From the NCBI GenBank assembly GCA_009746045.1, contig RPFO01001778.1, forward strand, positions 1-64,000: DNA of 64,000 nucleotides, in the 5' to 3' direction. The DNA comes from Mesostigma viride. Taxonomy: Eukaryota > Streptophyta > Mesostigmatophyceae > Mesostigmatales > Mesostigmataceae. Positions 52,910 through 61,091 of the stretch are shown here, in pieces. The translations under genes were made by a program, and so were the position numbers. Numbering within the stretch: position 1 is the stretch's first letter; every line of letters starts with the position of its first letter. The notes beneath the pieces are model-generated. The model had not been told where the DNA came from and did no database searches. It saw only the letters and a program-made list of their open reading frames with translations.

Positions 52910-54337
52910 TCAGGCGCTAGTCGATGGTCGCAATGTCGTGTCGGTCAGCGTCTTCCCGTCCGCGACGTACACGTAGGAAGTCTTTTTCCCCGCACCCTCG
53001 CCGTCTGGCACGTTTTTGCACACCGATTCCTTCGTGAGGGTCTGCGGGTTGTACGCGGTCGGCGCCCATTTCTGCATCGCCGAGTACTTGATCAAGTACG
53101 CGGTGCCCGGCGGGAGCAGGATCTCGAATTCGCTCGTGCCGTACAGACTCACTGGCCAGAAAAGCAGCGCCGGACAGCCCCTCACCAATCGGATCACCGA
53201 AACGCAGCACTTGTTCGACGTGAACAAGGGGGATTTGCGTATGTGATCCACGGACAGAGACGTCGAGACGCAGTACGGGTTGACGTACACCCTATTCTTC
53301 GCGCCCTTCAAATAGTAATCGTCTCTAGTGCCGCGGAAGACCGTGAAAGGCCTCGTGACGCGCGGGGCGTTTTGCACCAGTTTGAACAGCTTCTTGCGGT
53401 AAAAGGGGACGATCTTTTCCACAATGAATTCCGTGGAAAGGAACGTGAGCAGCCACGTGCACAACCTGAGTTTCAAGTGCTCCTCATCGTTCACTGTGCT
53501 CTCCGCGATCACGGCTATGATGGCTGATAATCCAAAGTCCTCCTTCTCACTCTCGGAAAGGGTGTCGGGGAGTTTTTTAAAATAAGACATTACCGCCCAC
53601 GCATGGTCGTGTCCGGTGTCGGGGTCTCCCGTTTGGTACGACTCGAACATGTCTACCAGCTTCATAAAGTCTTGCATTTCAGGCATTCGCCTCCACAAAC
53701 TCGCGTACGAGGTGGGCAAACCTTTATACCTCCTGATGAACATGCAAAGAGGCACCCACAGAGGGGTCCCGTTCATATCCACGTCCGCGGTGTACGGATT
53801 AACCCCACTCATCTGTATGGCGTGGTGCCGCGTGACCTTTGCGTCGTTGCCGTTGACGTACCCATCTCCCACGTGCGAGTAGGACCGCAAGAGCAACAGG
53901 TCCTCCTTCGACAGACTGCCGAGGTACTGGTACGACTTGAAGTACCATTCCTCGTCGATGATCTCGCGCGGGTCGTGGGCGTTTTTCCGCACGAAACGGA
54001 GTTCGTCCCGATTGTCGTAAAGGGTGTTCCATTCCACCTTCAGCTGGATGGTCTTGAGAGAGCCGTCGGAGTTCGTCCCCGACCACCGCATATTGTCTCG
54101 CGCCAACGAGTCGTAATCGCACCCCTCGAGCGACATGTACGGAATCGTGATGGTCCCCGTGAAATGGCCAAATGGGGAGAGGAGAGGGGTGTCATCGTCC
54201 TCTTTCGCTGCATCTTCGCAGAATCGCTTGTGTCTCTTGTCCGCGTATTTCCTGTCCAACCTGGCGCGGATCGTCCGCCCGAGGAGTTGCATGCGTTCTT
54301 CCTGCGTGAGGGTCTTCTTCGTCGTCTTCGACGCCAT
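52910..54337 (-). CDS. ADP-ribosyltransferase-fold protein
   Basis: 475 codons, ATG at 54,337. The C-terminal third shows the three elements of R-S-E class mono-ADP-ribosyltransferases: R335 in FTVFRGTRDD, S358-T-S360 in NPYCVSTSLS, and E403-F-E405 in GTSEFEILLPPGTAYL. Such enzymes move ADP-ribose from NAD+ to a protein, usually on Arg when E-x-E is present. The N-terminal 325 residues (RTIRARLDRKYADKRHKRFC, MFIRRYKGLPTSYASLWRRM) are unassigned. No signal peptide. Giant viruses and some phages carry such domains. The copia element lies 16 bases before the start codon, so its promoter has been split from it. Confidence 0.7.
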   Translation of the reverse strand: MASKTTKKTLTQEERMQLLGRTIRARLDRKYADKRHKRFCEDAAKEDDDTPLLSPFGHFTGTITIPYMSLEGCDYDSLARDNMRWSGTNSDGSLKTIQLKVEWNTLYDNRDELRFVRKNAHDPREIIDEEWYFKSYQYLGSLSKEDLLLLRSYSHVGDGYVNGNDAKVTRHHAIQMSGVNPYTADVDMNGTPLWVPLCMFIRRYKGLPTSYASLWRRMPEMQDFMKLVDMFESYQTGDPDTGHDHAWAVMSYFKKLPDTLSESEKEDFGLSAIIAVIAESTVNDEEHLKLRLCTWLLTFLSTEFIVEKIVPFYRKKLFKLVQNAPRVTRPFTVFRGTRDDYYLKGAKNRVYVNPYCVSTSLSVDHIRKSPLFTSNKCCVSVIRLVRGCPALLFWPVSLYGTSEFEILLPPGTAYLIKYSAMQKWAPTAYNPQTLTKESVCKNVPDGEGAGKKTSYVYVADGKTLTDTTLRPSTSA

Positions 54338-54353
54338 CGCGTTTACATATAGA

Positions 54354-54782
54354 AGTTGTGCTCCCGAGTGGCATCTATCCGCTGGCCGGTAGTCGCCGGC
54401 CTGGGCGCCTAGTCAGGTGGGCATCAAAGATTGGTGTCTAGATGCTAGTCGGTGCCTAAGCAAGGTACGGAAGCCAGTGCGCGCCGGGACGGTCAGAGAA
54501 CCGTCGCCCTCGGTAGCACAGATCCGCTGAGTGCCGGTAGTCTCGGGTTAGAGGCTCGAGCATGCACTATCGGGTAGCCTACCGGTAGTCTCGGGTTAGA
54601 GGCTCGAGCATGCCTTATCGGTTAGCGCCGCGCCGCTGAGCTCCTTGTGGCCTGGCCAGCTGCAAGGGTTCAATAGCAATCAGTGGCGGCTGCGGGCTCA
54701 GCCTCCCACAATCGGTTCCCCAAACAACAAAAATCCCGTCTCCATCGCCGGCGTGCTAGTCAGCGGTGAAGGGCGTTCAACT
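54354..54782 (+). repeat. 5' LTR
   Basis: 429 bases, identical by eye to 59,333-59,761. Contains an internal duplication (GGTAGTCTCGGGTTAGAGGC twice, at about 54,535 and 54,580). Confidence 0.95.
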
Positions 54783-54793
54783 TGTATTCACAG

Positions 54794-55246
54794 ATGAAAG
54801 ACAACAAGCTGCCGACAGTTGCTCAGGTAAACCCTGTGCCTGCCTCGACCCCGCCAGCAGCTTCTCTGTCGGACTTGACCACTCTTGTTACCCAGCTGTC
54901 CACGACGGTGGCCGACAACGTGGTGCGAATGTTGGGTGGCAAACGCCGAGCTCGCGGTGGTCGGCACAACCAGAACGCGTCCAGCAAACGCGGGCCGGGA
55001 GGCGGTCAGGGCAAGCAGCCTCGCCAGGAGGGCGGCACTGGCAGGCAGCAACAGCAGCAGGGTGGTATCCCCAAGGAGAAGGTCGTCTGCGAGCGGTGCA
55101 CCGGCGTGGGGCACACCGAGGACAACTGCACGCTGCGGCTGGACCTCGGCAAGGCGACTCGAGTGTGCCGGCGCTGCTGGGCGGTTCGGCTTCCTGGACA
55201 CGACCCCAACACATGCCGCGCCCCACGGCCAGCCATGCCCAAGTGA
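54794..55246 (+). CDS. Copia gag, short, zinc-knuckle protein
   Basis: 151 codons from ATG 54,794 to UGA 55,244-55,246 (a TTG at 54,782 is in frame). N-terminal helix (LSDLTTLVTQLSTTVADNVV), then a basic Gly/Gln-rich part (KRRARGGRHNQ) and a zinc knuckle VCERCTGVGHTEDNC of the form C-x2-C-x4-H-x4-C, with further cysteines (CRRCW). It binds the element's RNA. Much shorter than usual copia Gag: the capsid part is missing or very divergent. The frame continues without another stop into the integrase frame, so one UGA alone separates them. Confidence 0.75.
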   Translation: MKDNKLPTVAQVNPVPASTPPAASLSDLTTLVTQLSTTVADNVVRMLGGKRRARGGRHNQNASSKRGPGGGQGKQPRQEGGTGRQQQQQGGIPKEKVVCERCTGVGHTEDNCTLRLDLGKATRVCRRCWAVRLPGHDPNTCRAPRPAMPK

Positions 55247-55261
55247 CGTCATAGAGGTGAT

Positions 55262-56923
55262 GTGTGTCGCGGTGAGTCGGCTAGGCGTGAGGATGCTGTG
55301 CCTTGTAGTCCTAATGTTCCCACGTCAGTGGTTCAGAATGGAAGTGCAAGTGCTGCAGCTGATCAGGAGTGCGTGCCCAGCGTGGTCGCAATAGAGCCTG
55401 AACACGCCCTTCCGGAGCTCACCCCTTCAGGTGAGATAGTGCCGGCAGATGCCGAGGTAGCCCCTCACGTAGACGTGGAGTTGGGTCGCCGCCTCAGTAA
55501 GGCCTCACTAGAGCACATTGCCGACAGGAATGCACATGCAGAGAGCTTGGCGGGGCAGGTGCCTAGCATAGAAGGGGATGGCACCACCCCCACGGCCATA
55601 GGATTGCGGATGCTTGCTCACCAGATTCACCTTGCGGTGGGTCATGTGGCGGGGCAAACGCTAGACTGGGCGACTCGGCTTATGGGGGCGCCGGGGTTGA
55701 AGGTCGCTCAGGCGGAGTTAGAGGAGTGCCACGCATGCGCAAGTGTCAGGAAGAAGCGTAGGCGCTGGCATGCTAAGACTCCTTCCCCGTACCGGGGGAG
55801 GTTAGTGGGGGATGTCATGCATTTGGAGGAGGGGGACTATTATTTGGTCTTGATGGATCGCTATACCAAGTTCCTAGCCATCGAGCCCCTGCCAAGCATG
55901 GTAGAGGAGTCCTTGTGGCGGGGGCTGCGCATTGCCATGTCTCACTTCTTTCCCATTTCTGAGGTCATGTTGGACCAACAATTTGATTGCATTGTGGGGC
56001 GGGAGGGCTGTGAGATGGTGGTTATTGCTGGGCGGCAGGACCATGGCAACTTGGGGCTGATTGATAGGCACATCAGCAGCGTAAAGGGCATGGCAGCCAA
56101 GCAGCAGGCCAGCGGGTTAGGATTCAAGCCCGCGGGGCAGCCTTATGCACAACGCGCGCTGTGGTGCCGCTTGCTCATGGACAAGTACAACAGCCAGGTG
56201 CTTTTCAAGCTGCCCCAGGGACTAGGTCTTATTACCGCGCGGGGGCTGCAGTCGGGCATTTACCCTCCGGACGTGGCAGACCATTGGGAGGCCCACCTCG
56301 CTACCACCGCTGAGGTTAGGCGGCAGTTAGACCGCACCCAGCCTGACTTGTCGCAGGAGTGGGAGCTGGGGGAGTTGGTCTTGTTTCACAAGGAGAATTC
56401 CTTTGGCAAGCGGGGGCAGATGCAAGGGCCAGGCATGGTGGTGGATTTGGACTGGGTGCATAGGCGGGTGAAGGTGCACTGGGAGCATAGGGACTATCTC
56501 ATCCCGTGGGATAAGGTGTATCGGTACAAGGCGTCCGATGCCCAGGTCCAGGCGGCCAAGGAGCACAGCCGCCAGCTCGGTTGGGATGTGGATAGCCGGC
56601 CGGCCAAGCGGGCCCGGCTGGAACCTGTCCTACCCACCCCACTTGGGGTGGCTGTGCATGATGCGCTTGTTGCCCACCCCCCTGCAGGCGCCGCGCCGGA
56701 GCAAGTCCCCGGGGTCGACGCGGGGGCGCTACCTCAGCCCCTCCCCGCGACCCCAGCAGCGCCCACCGTGGCGGCGCCGGACACATCGTCAGGCGCGGGC
56801 GTGGGCTCCCAGCTGGCCCACGTCCTCCGACAGCTGCTCAAGGCGGACAAGCTCAAGGCGGCGGCAGCGGGGGGTGCGGCACAAGTCAGCCGCGTCATGC
56901 CAGATAAGTGCCCCACGTTGTGA
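55262..56923 (+). CDS. Copia integrase
   Basis: 553 codons, in the same frame as gag after a single UGA. A zinc-binding N-terminal region (LAHQIHLAVGHVAGQ and EECHACASVRKK: H, H, C-x2-C) precedes the catalytic core: RLVGDVMHLEEGDYYLVLMD with the first Asp, SEVMLDQQFDCIV with the second, and NLGLIDRHISSVKG where the third acidic residue should lie. There Asp seems to replace the usual Glu (LIDR in place of VAER). A beta-rich C-terminal part (GELVLFHKENSFGKRGQMQG) and a Pro/Ala-rich tail follow. It would insert the cDNA copy. Confidence 0.75.
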   Translation: MCRGESARREDAVPCSPNVPTSVVQNGSASAAADQECVPSVVAIEPEHALPELTPSGEIVPADAEVAPHVDVELGRRLSKASLEHIADRNAHAESLAGQVPSIEGDGTTPTAIGLRMLAHQIHLAVGHVAGQTLDWATRLMGAPGLKVAQAELEECHACASVRKKRRRWHAKTPSPYRGRLVGDVMHLEEGDYYLVLMDRYTKFLAIEPLPSMVEESLWRGLRIAMSHFFPISEVMLDQQFDCIVGREGCEMVVIAGRQDHGNLGLIDRHISSVKGMAAKQQASGLGFKPAGQPYAQRALWCRLLMDKYNSQVLFKLPQGLGLITARGLQSGIYPPDVADHWEAHLATTAEVRRQLDRTQPDLSQEWELGELVLFHKENSFGKRGQMQGPGMVVDLDWVHRRVKVHWEHRDYLIPWDKVYRYKASDAQVQAAKEHSRQLGWDVDSRPAKRARLEPVLPTPLGVAVHDALVAHPPAGAAPEQVPGVDAGALPQPLPATPAAPTVAAPDTSSGAGVGSQLAHVLRQLLKADKLKAAAAGGAAQVSRVMPDKCPTL

Positions 56924-57230
56924 CTGAAGCTCATGATGTTCCCTCTAGGCATATTGCGGCCATAGATACCATGGCAGGGTGTCTATCACGAGCCCGGCGG
57001 CGGCCGAGGCCTATTACCCTTTGCTGCCCAGTAGTTGGAAGGAGGTTGCGGGGTTTGACGGGCAGCGGGCCTATAAGGTGGCTGGGCAGGTGCTCATGCC
57101 CATCCTAGGGGTAGATGTCCCTGTGCAAGTGCTAGAGGGTTACAAGGGGATCACCCTCATAGGTAACCCTTTTGTTTCCCTCCCCGGGTTTTCTGTGTCA
57201 GCCGGCTTGGTGACCCTCGAGGGGGTGGGG
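56908..57230 (+). CDS. Copia protease-like segment, frameshifted
   Basis: In the -1 frame after the integrase, HIAAIDTMAG resembles a retropepsin active site (D-T-x-A/G). Continuing in the RT frame, FDGQRAYKVAGQVLMPILGV and GITLIGNPFVSLPGF fit the rest of a retropepsin, including the I-x-G turn. The reading would need one -1 shift near 56,980. Position between integrase and RT is not the usual copia order (gag-PR-IN-RT). The motif is DTMAG, not the common DSGA or DTGA, so this call is tentative. Confidence 0.4.
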
Positions 57231-58994
57231 AGCATAGGCTTGTACCAATATCACGTAGCGCTTGCAGCCCTCACGGGCCGGGGTCCCCCCGAGGCTATTA
57301 ATCACCCTGAGGATTATGCCACTGCAGTAGGGGCCATTCGCGGGGCGGAATATACGGCAGAGCCGCTGGTAGCCGATGTCACGCAGCCGCAGAAGTGTCA
57401 CCCCAGCAGTCTTGGCATTTTTCCCTGGAGCATCGCCACTAAATCTCCTGTTAGTTATCCGCAGTTTAAGGAGGACTGCCGTGACCCTGTCAAGTTCCAT
57501 AAGTGGCGCGCGGCTTTCTTGCGCGCGCAGCTGGAGTGGGCGATGTATGGGGTGTATGGGGAGTTGATGGAGGTGCCGCAAGGGGCGGTAAAGCTGAACT
57601 TGAAGTTTGTGCTCAAGTATAAGCAGGTCCTCCCCACTGACCCTGTCACATTTCATGTACGGCCCTGTGTCACGGAGTTTAGGGGCTCGTCTGAGTTGTC
57701 GGAGGAGGAATTGTTTACGCCCGGGCTGTCGCAGACCACTAGCCGGGTGTTAACATCGGTGTTCTTGGGGCTGTTGGATCGGGGGTTGGACTATGCCATG
57801 GCCTGCTCAGATTTTCAGCGGGCCTTTCTCCATAGCGACCCGGCAGTGGCCGAGGAAGTGTGGCGTGGCACGGTGTATGTGGTCAAGGTCCCTTTGGTGT
57901 GGCAGGGGGAGCTGCGGTGTGTGTACTTGCGGCTTCTCCTTGGTGTGGAGGGCCTGCAGTCTAGCCCCATCATCTTTCGCAAGACGGCTGAACGCATCTT
58001 TGCTAGCATGGGGGCGGTGTTTTCCCGCATCGATAGCAACCTCTTTCACATCCACACACCCAACCCACACGAGCCCGCGTTCATGCAATGGCATGGGGAT
58101 GACTGGCGGCTTATTGGACCCCGGGCGTGGGTCCGGCAGTTCATAACCGCTGTGGCCAAGCTTTTGCCCACTAGCCGCACGTTGTGGCTGGACCCCGACA
58201 CCCCCGTCCCTTTCTGTGGCCTAACCTACACTTTGCACCGCACACCGGTTGGCTGGTGCATTGACATGGCGGCCAAGCAGGAATACGCCGACAAGCTCGC
58301 GCAATCGCTGCCTGAGCGGCTGGATGCGTCCGCGGGACCGCACTTGCGCGGCCAGCTGGGGTGGCTCGCGGGCACGGTGCGACCCGACCTGTCCATCTAC
58401 GCGCGTGCGCCCGACGCCGTGCTTGCGGGCATGGGAGCGCAGCATCTTCGGACGCAAGTCTTGGCGTCACCGGGCCTGCGCGTGTGGGGGGTTGATATCA
58501 CCCGCCCGGTGGCAATGACCATTTACTCTGACGCGAACCTGGAGTCGCGTACCATCACGCAGCTGCGCGCGCGGGAGGCGGCCATCTTTTTTCTTGATAG
58601 CCCCACTGGGCAGCCCACTATTGTCGACTGGTATAGCCGCATCCATCAGCGGGTAGTGGTAGACAGCAATCGCGCGGAGTGTCGCGCGTTCATTTCCGCT
58701 GTCGACCATGCGTGTTATGTGCAGCATCTTTTGCAATGGATTGCGGATAAGGCCCGCGTGGCGCTGTCGCTCCGCATGCGGCTGTGCACAGATAGCAAGT
58801 CAATAATTGAGTTTCTGAATAACCCGCTCGCCTCCACCACCAAACTAGATTACCTTGTGTTGGCCGAGTCCGCCACGGTGTTGGATGAGCGGCGGTGGAT
58901 CCCCGAGAGCGAGAATATTGCCGATGCCTTGACCAAGCCAGCGATGCTGTCGGGGCCTCAGTACAAGCTGCTGCGGCAGCTCATGATGACATGA
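56979..58994 (+). CDS. Copia reverse transcriptase and RNase H
   Basis: 671 codons from a GTG (no ATG near); probably made by frameshifting from the upstream frame, with which it overlaps. RT: CSDFQRAFLHSDPAV with the first catalytic Asp, a VEGLQSSPIIFRKTAERI block, and WHGDDWRLIG, where HGDD stands for the usual copia YVDD. The connection is LRGQLGWLAGTVRPDLSIYA. RNase H: MTIYSDANL, NRAECRAFISAVDHA, LCTDSKSIIEFLNN, and ENIADALTKPA, the classic copia end motif. No internal stops. Confidence 0.88.
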   Translation: MSITSPAAAEAYYPLLPSSWKEVAGFDGQRAYKVAGQVLMPILGVDVPVQVLEGYKGITLIGNPFVSLPGFSVSAGLVTLEGVGSIGLYQYHVALAALTGRGPPEAINHPEDYATAVGAIRGAEYTAEPLVADVTQPQKCHPSSLGIFPWSIATKSPVSYPQFKEDCRDPVKFHKWRAAFLRAQLEWAMYGVYGELMEVPQGAVKLNLKFVLKYKQVLPTDPVTFHVRPCVTEFRGSSELSEEELFTPGLSQTTSRVLTSVFLGLLDRGLDYAMACSDFQRAFLHSDPAVAEEVWRGTVYVVKVPLVWQGELRCVYLRLLLGVEGLQSSPIIFRKTAERIFASMGAVFSRIDSNLFHIHTPNPHEPAFMQWHGDDWRLIGPRAWVRQFITAVAKLLPTSRTLWLDPDTPVPFCGLTYTLHRTPVGWCIDMAAKQEYADKLAQSLPERLDASAGPHLRGQLGWLAGTVRPDLSIYARAPDAVLAGMGAQHLRTQVLASPGLRVWGVDITRPVAMTIYSDANLESRTITQLRAREAAIFFLDSPTGQPTIVDWYSRIHQRVVVDSNRAECRAFISAVDHACYVQHLLQWIADKARVALSLRMRLCTDSKSIIEFLNNPLASTTKLDYLVLAESATVLDERRWIPESENIADALTKPAMLSGPQYKLLRQLMMT

Positions 58995-59332
58995 GTTTTT
59001 TTTTACCGTGTGACCTGTCGTCTTTTTGCATGGGAATGGGCGCTTCTTTCATCTGTGAATACATTTCCCTAGACCTGACAGGCGGCCAGTGTGCCTAATA
59101 ATGATGCATGTGGTGCAGTTGCACCCAAGTAGAAAAGGAGGCCGGGAGCAAAGCCCGGGTGTTTTTGGCGTGCTCAGATCCCAGCGTAGGGCACCCTCCT
59201 TGGGGTTTAGGATTTGGGGACGGTCAGTGTGCCGTTACGTGTTTCTCTACTTGAACGTACGTAGGGTCAGTGCTACCCTATTGCCCCTCGCTTTAAATAA
59301 TTTATGATAATTATTTAAAAAGAAAGTATGGG
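58995..59332. other. Copia 3' non-coding region and polypurine tract
   Basis: About 340 bases without a gene. A purine-rich run (AAAAAGAAAG then GGG, about 59,317-59,332) directly precedes the 3' LTR and can serve as plus-strand primer. Confidence 0.6.
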
Positions 59333-59761
59333 AGTTGTGCTCCCGAGTGGCATCTATCCGCTGGCCGGTAGTCGCCGGCCTGGGCGCCTAGTCAGGTGGG
59401 CATCAAAGATTGGTGTCTAGATGCTAGTCGGTGCCTAAGCAAGGTACGGAAGCCAGTGCGCGCCGGGACGGTCAGAGAACCGTCGCCCTCGGTAGCACAG
59501 ATCCGCTGAGTGCCGGTAGTCTCGGGTTAGAGGCTCGAGCATGCACTATCGGGTAGCCTACCGGTAGTCTCGGGTTAGAGGCTCGAGCATGCCTTATCGG
59601 TTAGCGCCGCGCCGCTGAGCTCCTTGTGGCCTGGCCAGCTGCAAGGGTTCAATAGCAATCAGTGGCGGCTGCGGGCTCAGCCTCCCACAATCGGTTCCCC
59701 AAACAACAAAAATCCCGTCTCCATCGCCGGCGTGCTAGTCAGCGGTGAAGGGCGTTCAACT
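59333..59761 (+). repeat. 3' LTR
   Basis: Identical by eye to the 5' LTR. Any long reading frame that begins inside it and runs into the BRO-like gene is not the real start of that gene. Confidence 0.95.
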
Positions 59762-59849
59762 ATAGATGACGGGTTATTAATACACAAGATAAGAGTGAAA
59801 AGATTGGATTACAAGCACGGGTTCCACCCGTTCGGTGCCCGTCCCGGTG

Positions 59850-59945
59850 AACCGACACGATCTCGGCGGACCAATCAGAGAGGAGTATGTCGGCGACCAA
59901 TCAGAACGTCGGATGTCGGCCGGGGAAAGTATAAGAACGATCATC
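59850..59945 (+). promoter_or_regulatory. CCAAT promoter module, copy 2, with TATA box
   Basis: The 44-base block shared with 52,838-52,881 is followed by a second CCAATCAGA 27 bases further on and by AGTATAAGAAC (about 59,928). Two CCAAT boxes and a TATA box stand 40-120 bases before the BRO-like ATG at 59,984. Confidence 0.7.
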
Positions 59946-59983
59946 GGTCGCGAGAGGAGCGTTTTTCTCTCGTGGGGTGTATC

Positions 59984-60871
59984 ATGGCGGCCATCGTGAG
60001 GTACCTGACGCCCGCGGACGGGGCGGAGGACGACCCTCGTTTTGAAGGAAAGATCCGCGTGACGGAAGATGGCAGAATCTCCGTGTTGGACGCGATGGAT
60101 GCCGTCGGTCTAGTCAACCCAGCAATGTATTGGAAACGCCTAGTAGGAGCCAATCCCGAAGTAGTAACAACCTGTTATCTCTGGAAATTCCCCGGTGCCA
60201 GGCAGCGAGACACCCCGGTGACCGACCGTCAGGGGTTGACACGCATCTTGATGTTGCTCCCCGGCAAGATCGCGGCCAAGTTCCGCGAGCAGGTGTCCGT
60301 CCTCCTCGAGCGATACCTGAGGGCCGACCGGACGTTGGCGGAGGACATTTTGCAGCGGGCGAACGCCGCCGACGGGAACGAGACCGCGCTCGAGAGGCTG
60401 CAGCAGCACCAGCGCATCAAGAGCTGTCTGTCTACGCGCGACCTGAACGAAGCGATCAAGGGGTACACCGATACCCACAAGGGGAGTGGGCTCATGTACC
60501 CGGTGGTCCACGACACGAACAATCTGGCGGTCACGGGCAAGACCTCCGTCGAGCTCCGCGCGATGTACAACGCGCGAGTCTCGGCCCGCGACCTGCTGAC
60601 GAACGTGCAGAGCGCCGGGATGAACTTCATCCAGGTGCTGGAGGCGGAGGAGATCAGGAAGACGGGCCAGAATCCGGTCAGTGTCGCGAAGCGCAAGCGG
60701 GACTTGCTGGAACCCGTGTTCAAGGCGACCGGACTTCACGACGCGCGCGCCGACGAGCAGTGCATCCAGGAGAACGTCAAGGTCATGCGGCTGAATCAGC
60801 GACTCACCCGCGAGTCGCGCACGGCCATTGCGGCCGAACCGTCGGCGGGTCGTCTGGCCGACGCGCCGTGA
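59984..60871 (+). CDS. BRO/KilA-type giant-virus protein
   Basis: 295 codons from ATG 59,984 (TATA at 59,928 supports this start). The N-terminal domain (KIRVTEDGRISVLDAMDAVG, YLWKFPGARQRDTPVTDRQG, LPGKIAAKFREQVSVLLERY) has the K-F-P-G-x-x-Q-R-x-T-P-V-T-D pattern I associate with a BRO-N/KilA-like domain widespread in nucleocytoplasmic large DNA viruses and their endogenous copies. The C-terminal half (ARDLLTNVQSAGMNFIQVLE, SVAKRKRDLLEPVFKATG) is helical and unassigned. Likely DNA-binding regulator. This is the strongest viral marker in the window. Confidence 0.7.
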   Translation: MAAIVRYLTPADGAEDDPRFEGKIRVTEDGRISVLDAMDAVGLVNPAMYWKRLVGANPEVVTTCYLWKFPGARQRDTPVTDRQGLTRILMLLPGKIAAKFREQVSVLLERYLRADRTLAEDILQRANAADGNETALERLQQHQRIKSCLSTRDLNEAIKGYTDTHKGSGLMYPVVHDTNNLAVTGKTSVELRAMYNARVSARDLLTNVQSAGMNFIQVLEAEEIRKTGQNPVSVAKRKRDLLEPVFKATGLHDARADEQCIQENVKVMRLNQRLTRESRTAIAAEPSAGRLADAP

Positions 60872-60877
60872 CGTGTC

Positions 60878-60952
60878 GTTGGCCAATCAGAGAGGAGTAT
60901 GTAGGTAGCCAATCAGAGCGCGAGATGTCGGTTGGGGTGGGAATAAATGGCC
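60878..60952 (+). promoter_or_regulatory. CCAAT promoter module, copy 3
   Basis: CCAATCAGAGAGGAGTATGT then a second CCAATCAGAG 27 bases on, GATGTCGG and GAATAAATGG (TATA-like). Collinear with the module at 59,873-59,935. Upstream of the MYND-like gene. Confidence 0.65.
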
Positions 60953-61091
60953 GGTGCGGCGGAGAGAGGGGAGGTCTCGTCTCAAATACTATCAGTCTCC
61001 CAGCCAGCTAGTCGGCTCCATGAAACACATTTTAAAGAAGATCCCTTCGTTGAAAAAATACATCCATTTGGTCCAAAAAAAGCCTTTGAAA

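Larger units (their letters stand above)
54354..59761 (+). mobile_element. Ty1/copia LTR retrotransposon, recent insertion
   Basis: Two identical 429-bp LTRs, each starting AGTTG and ending CAACT, bounded by a 5-bp target duplication ATAGA (54,349-54,353 and 59,762-59,766). Internal order: gag with zinc knuckle, integrase, protease-like segment, RT and RNase H. LTR identity means a young insertion. It sits in the divergent promoter region of the ADP-ribosyltransferase and BRO-like genes. Confidence 0.95.

Noticed and set aside
59624-59983. N-terminal extension of the BRO-like protein starting inside the LTR
   Set aside because: TATA and CCAAT boxes lie between the LTR and ATG 59,984, and the extension is LTR sequence.
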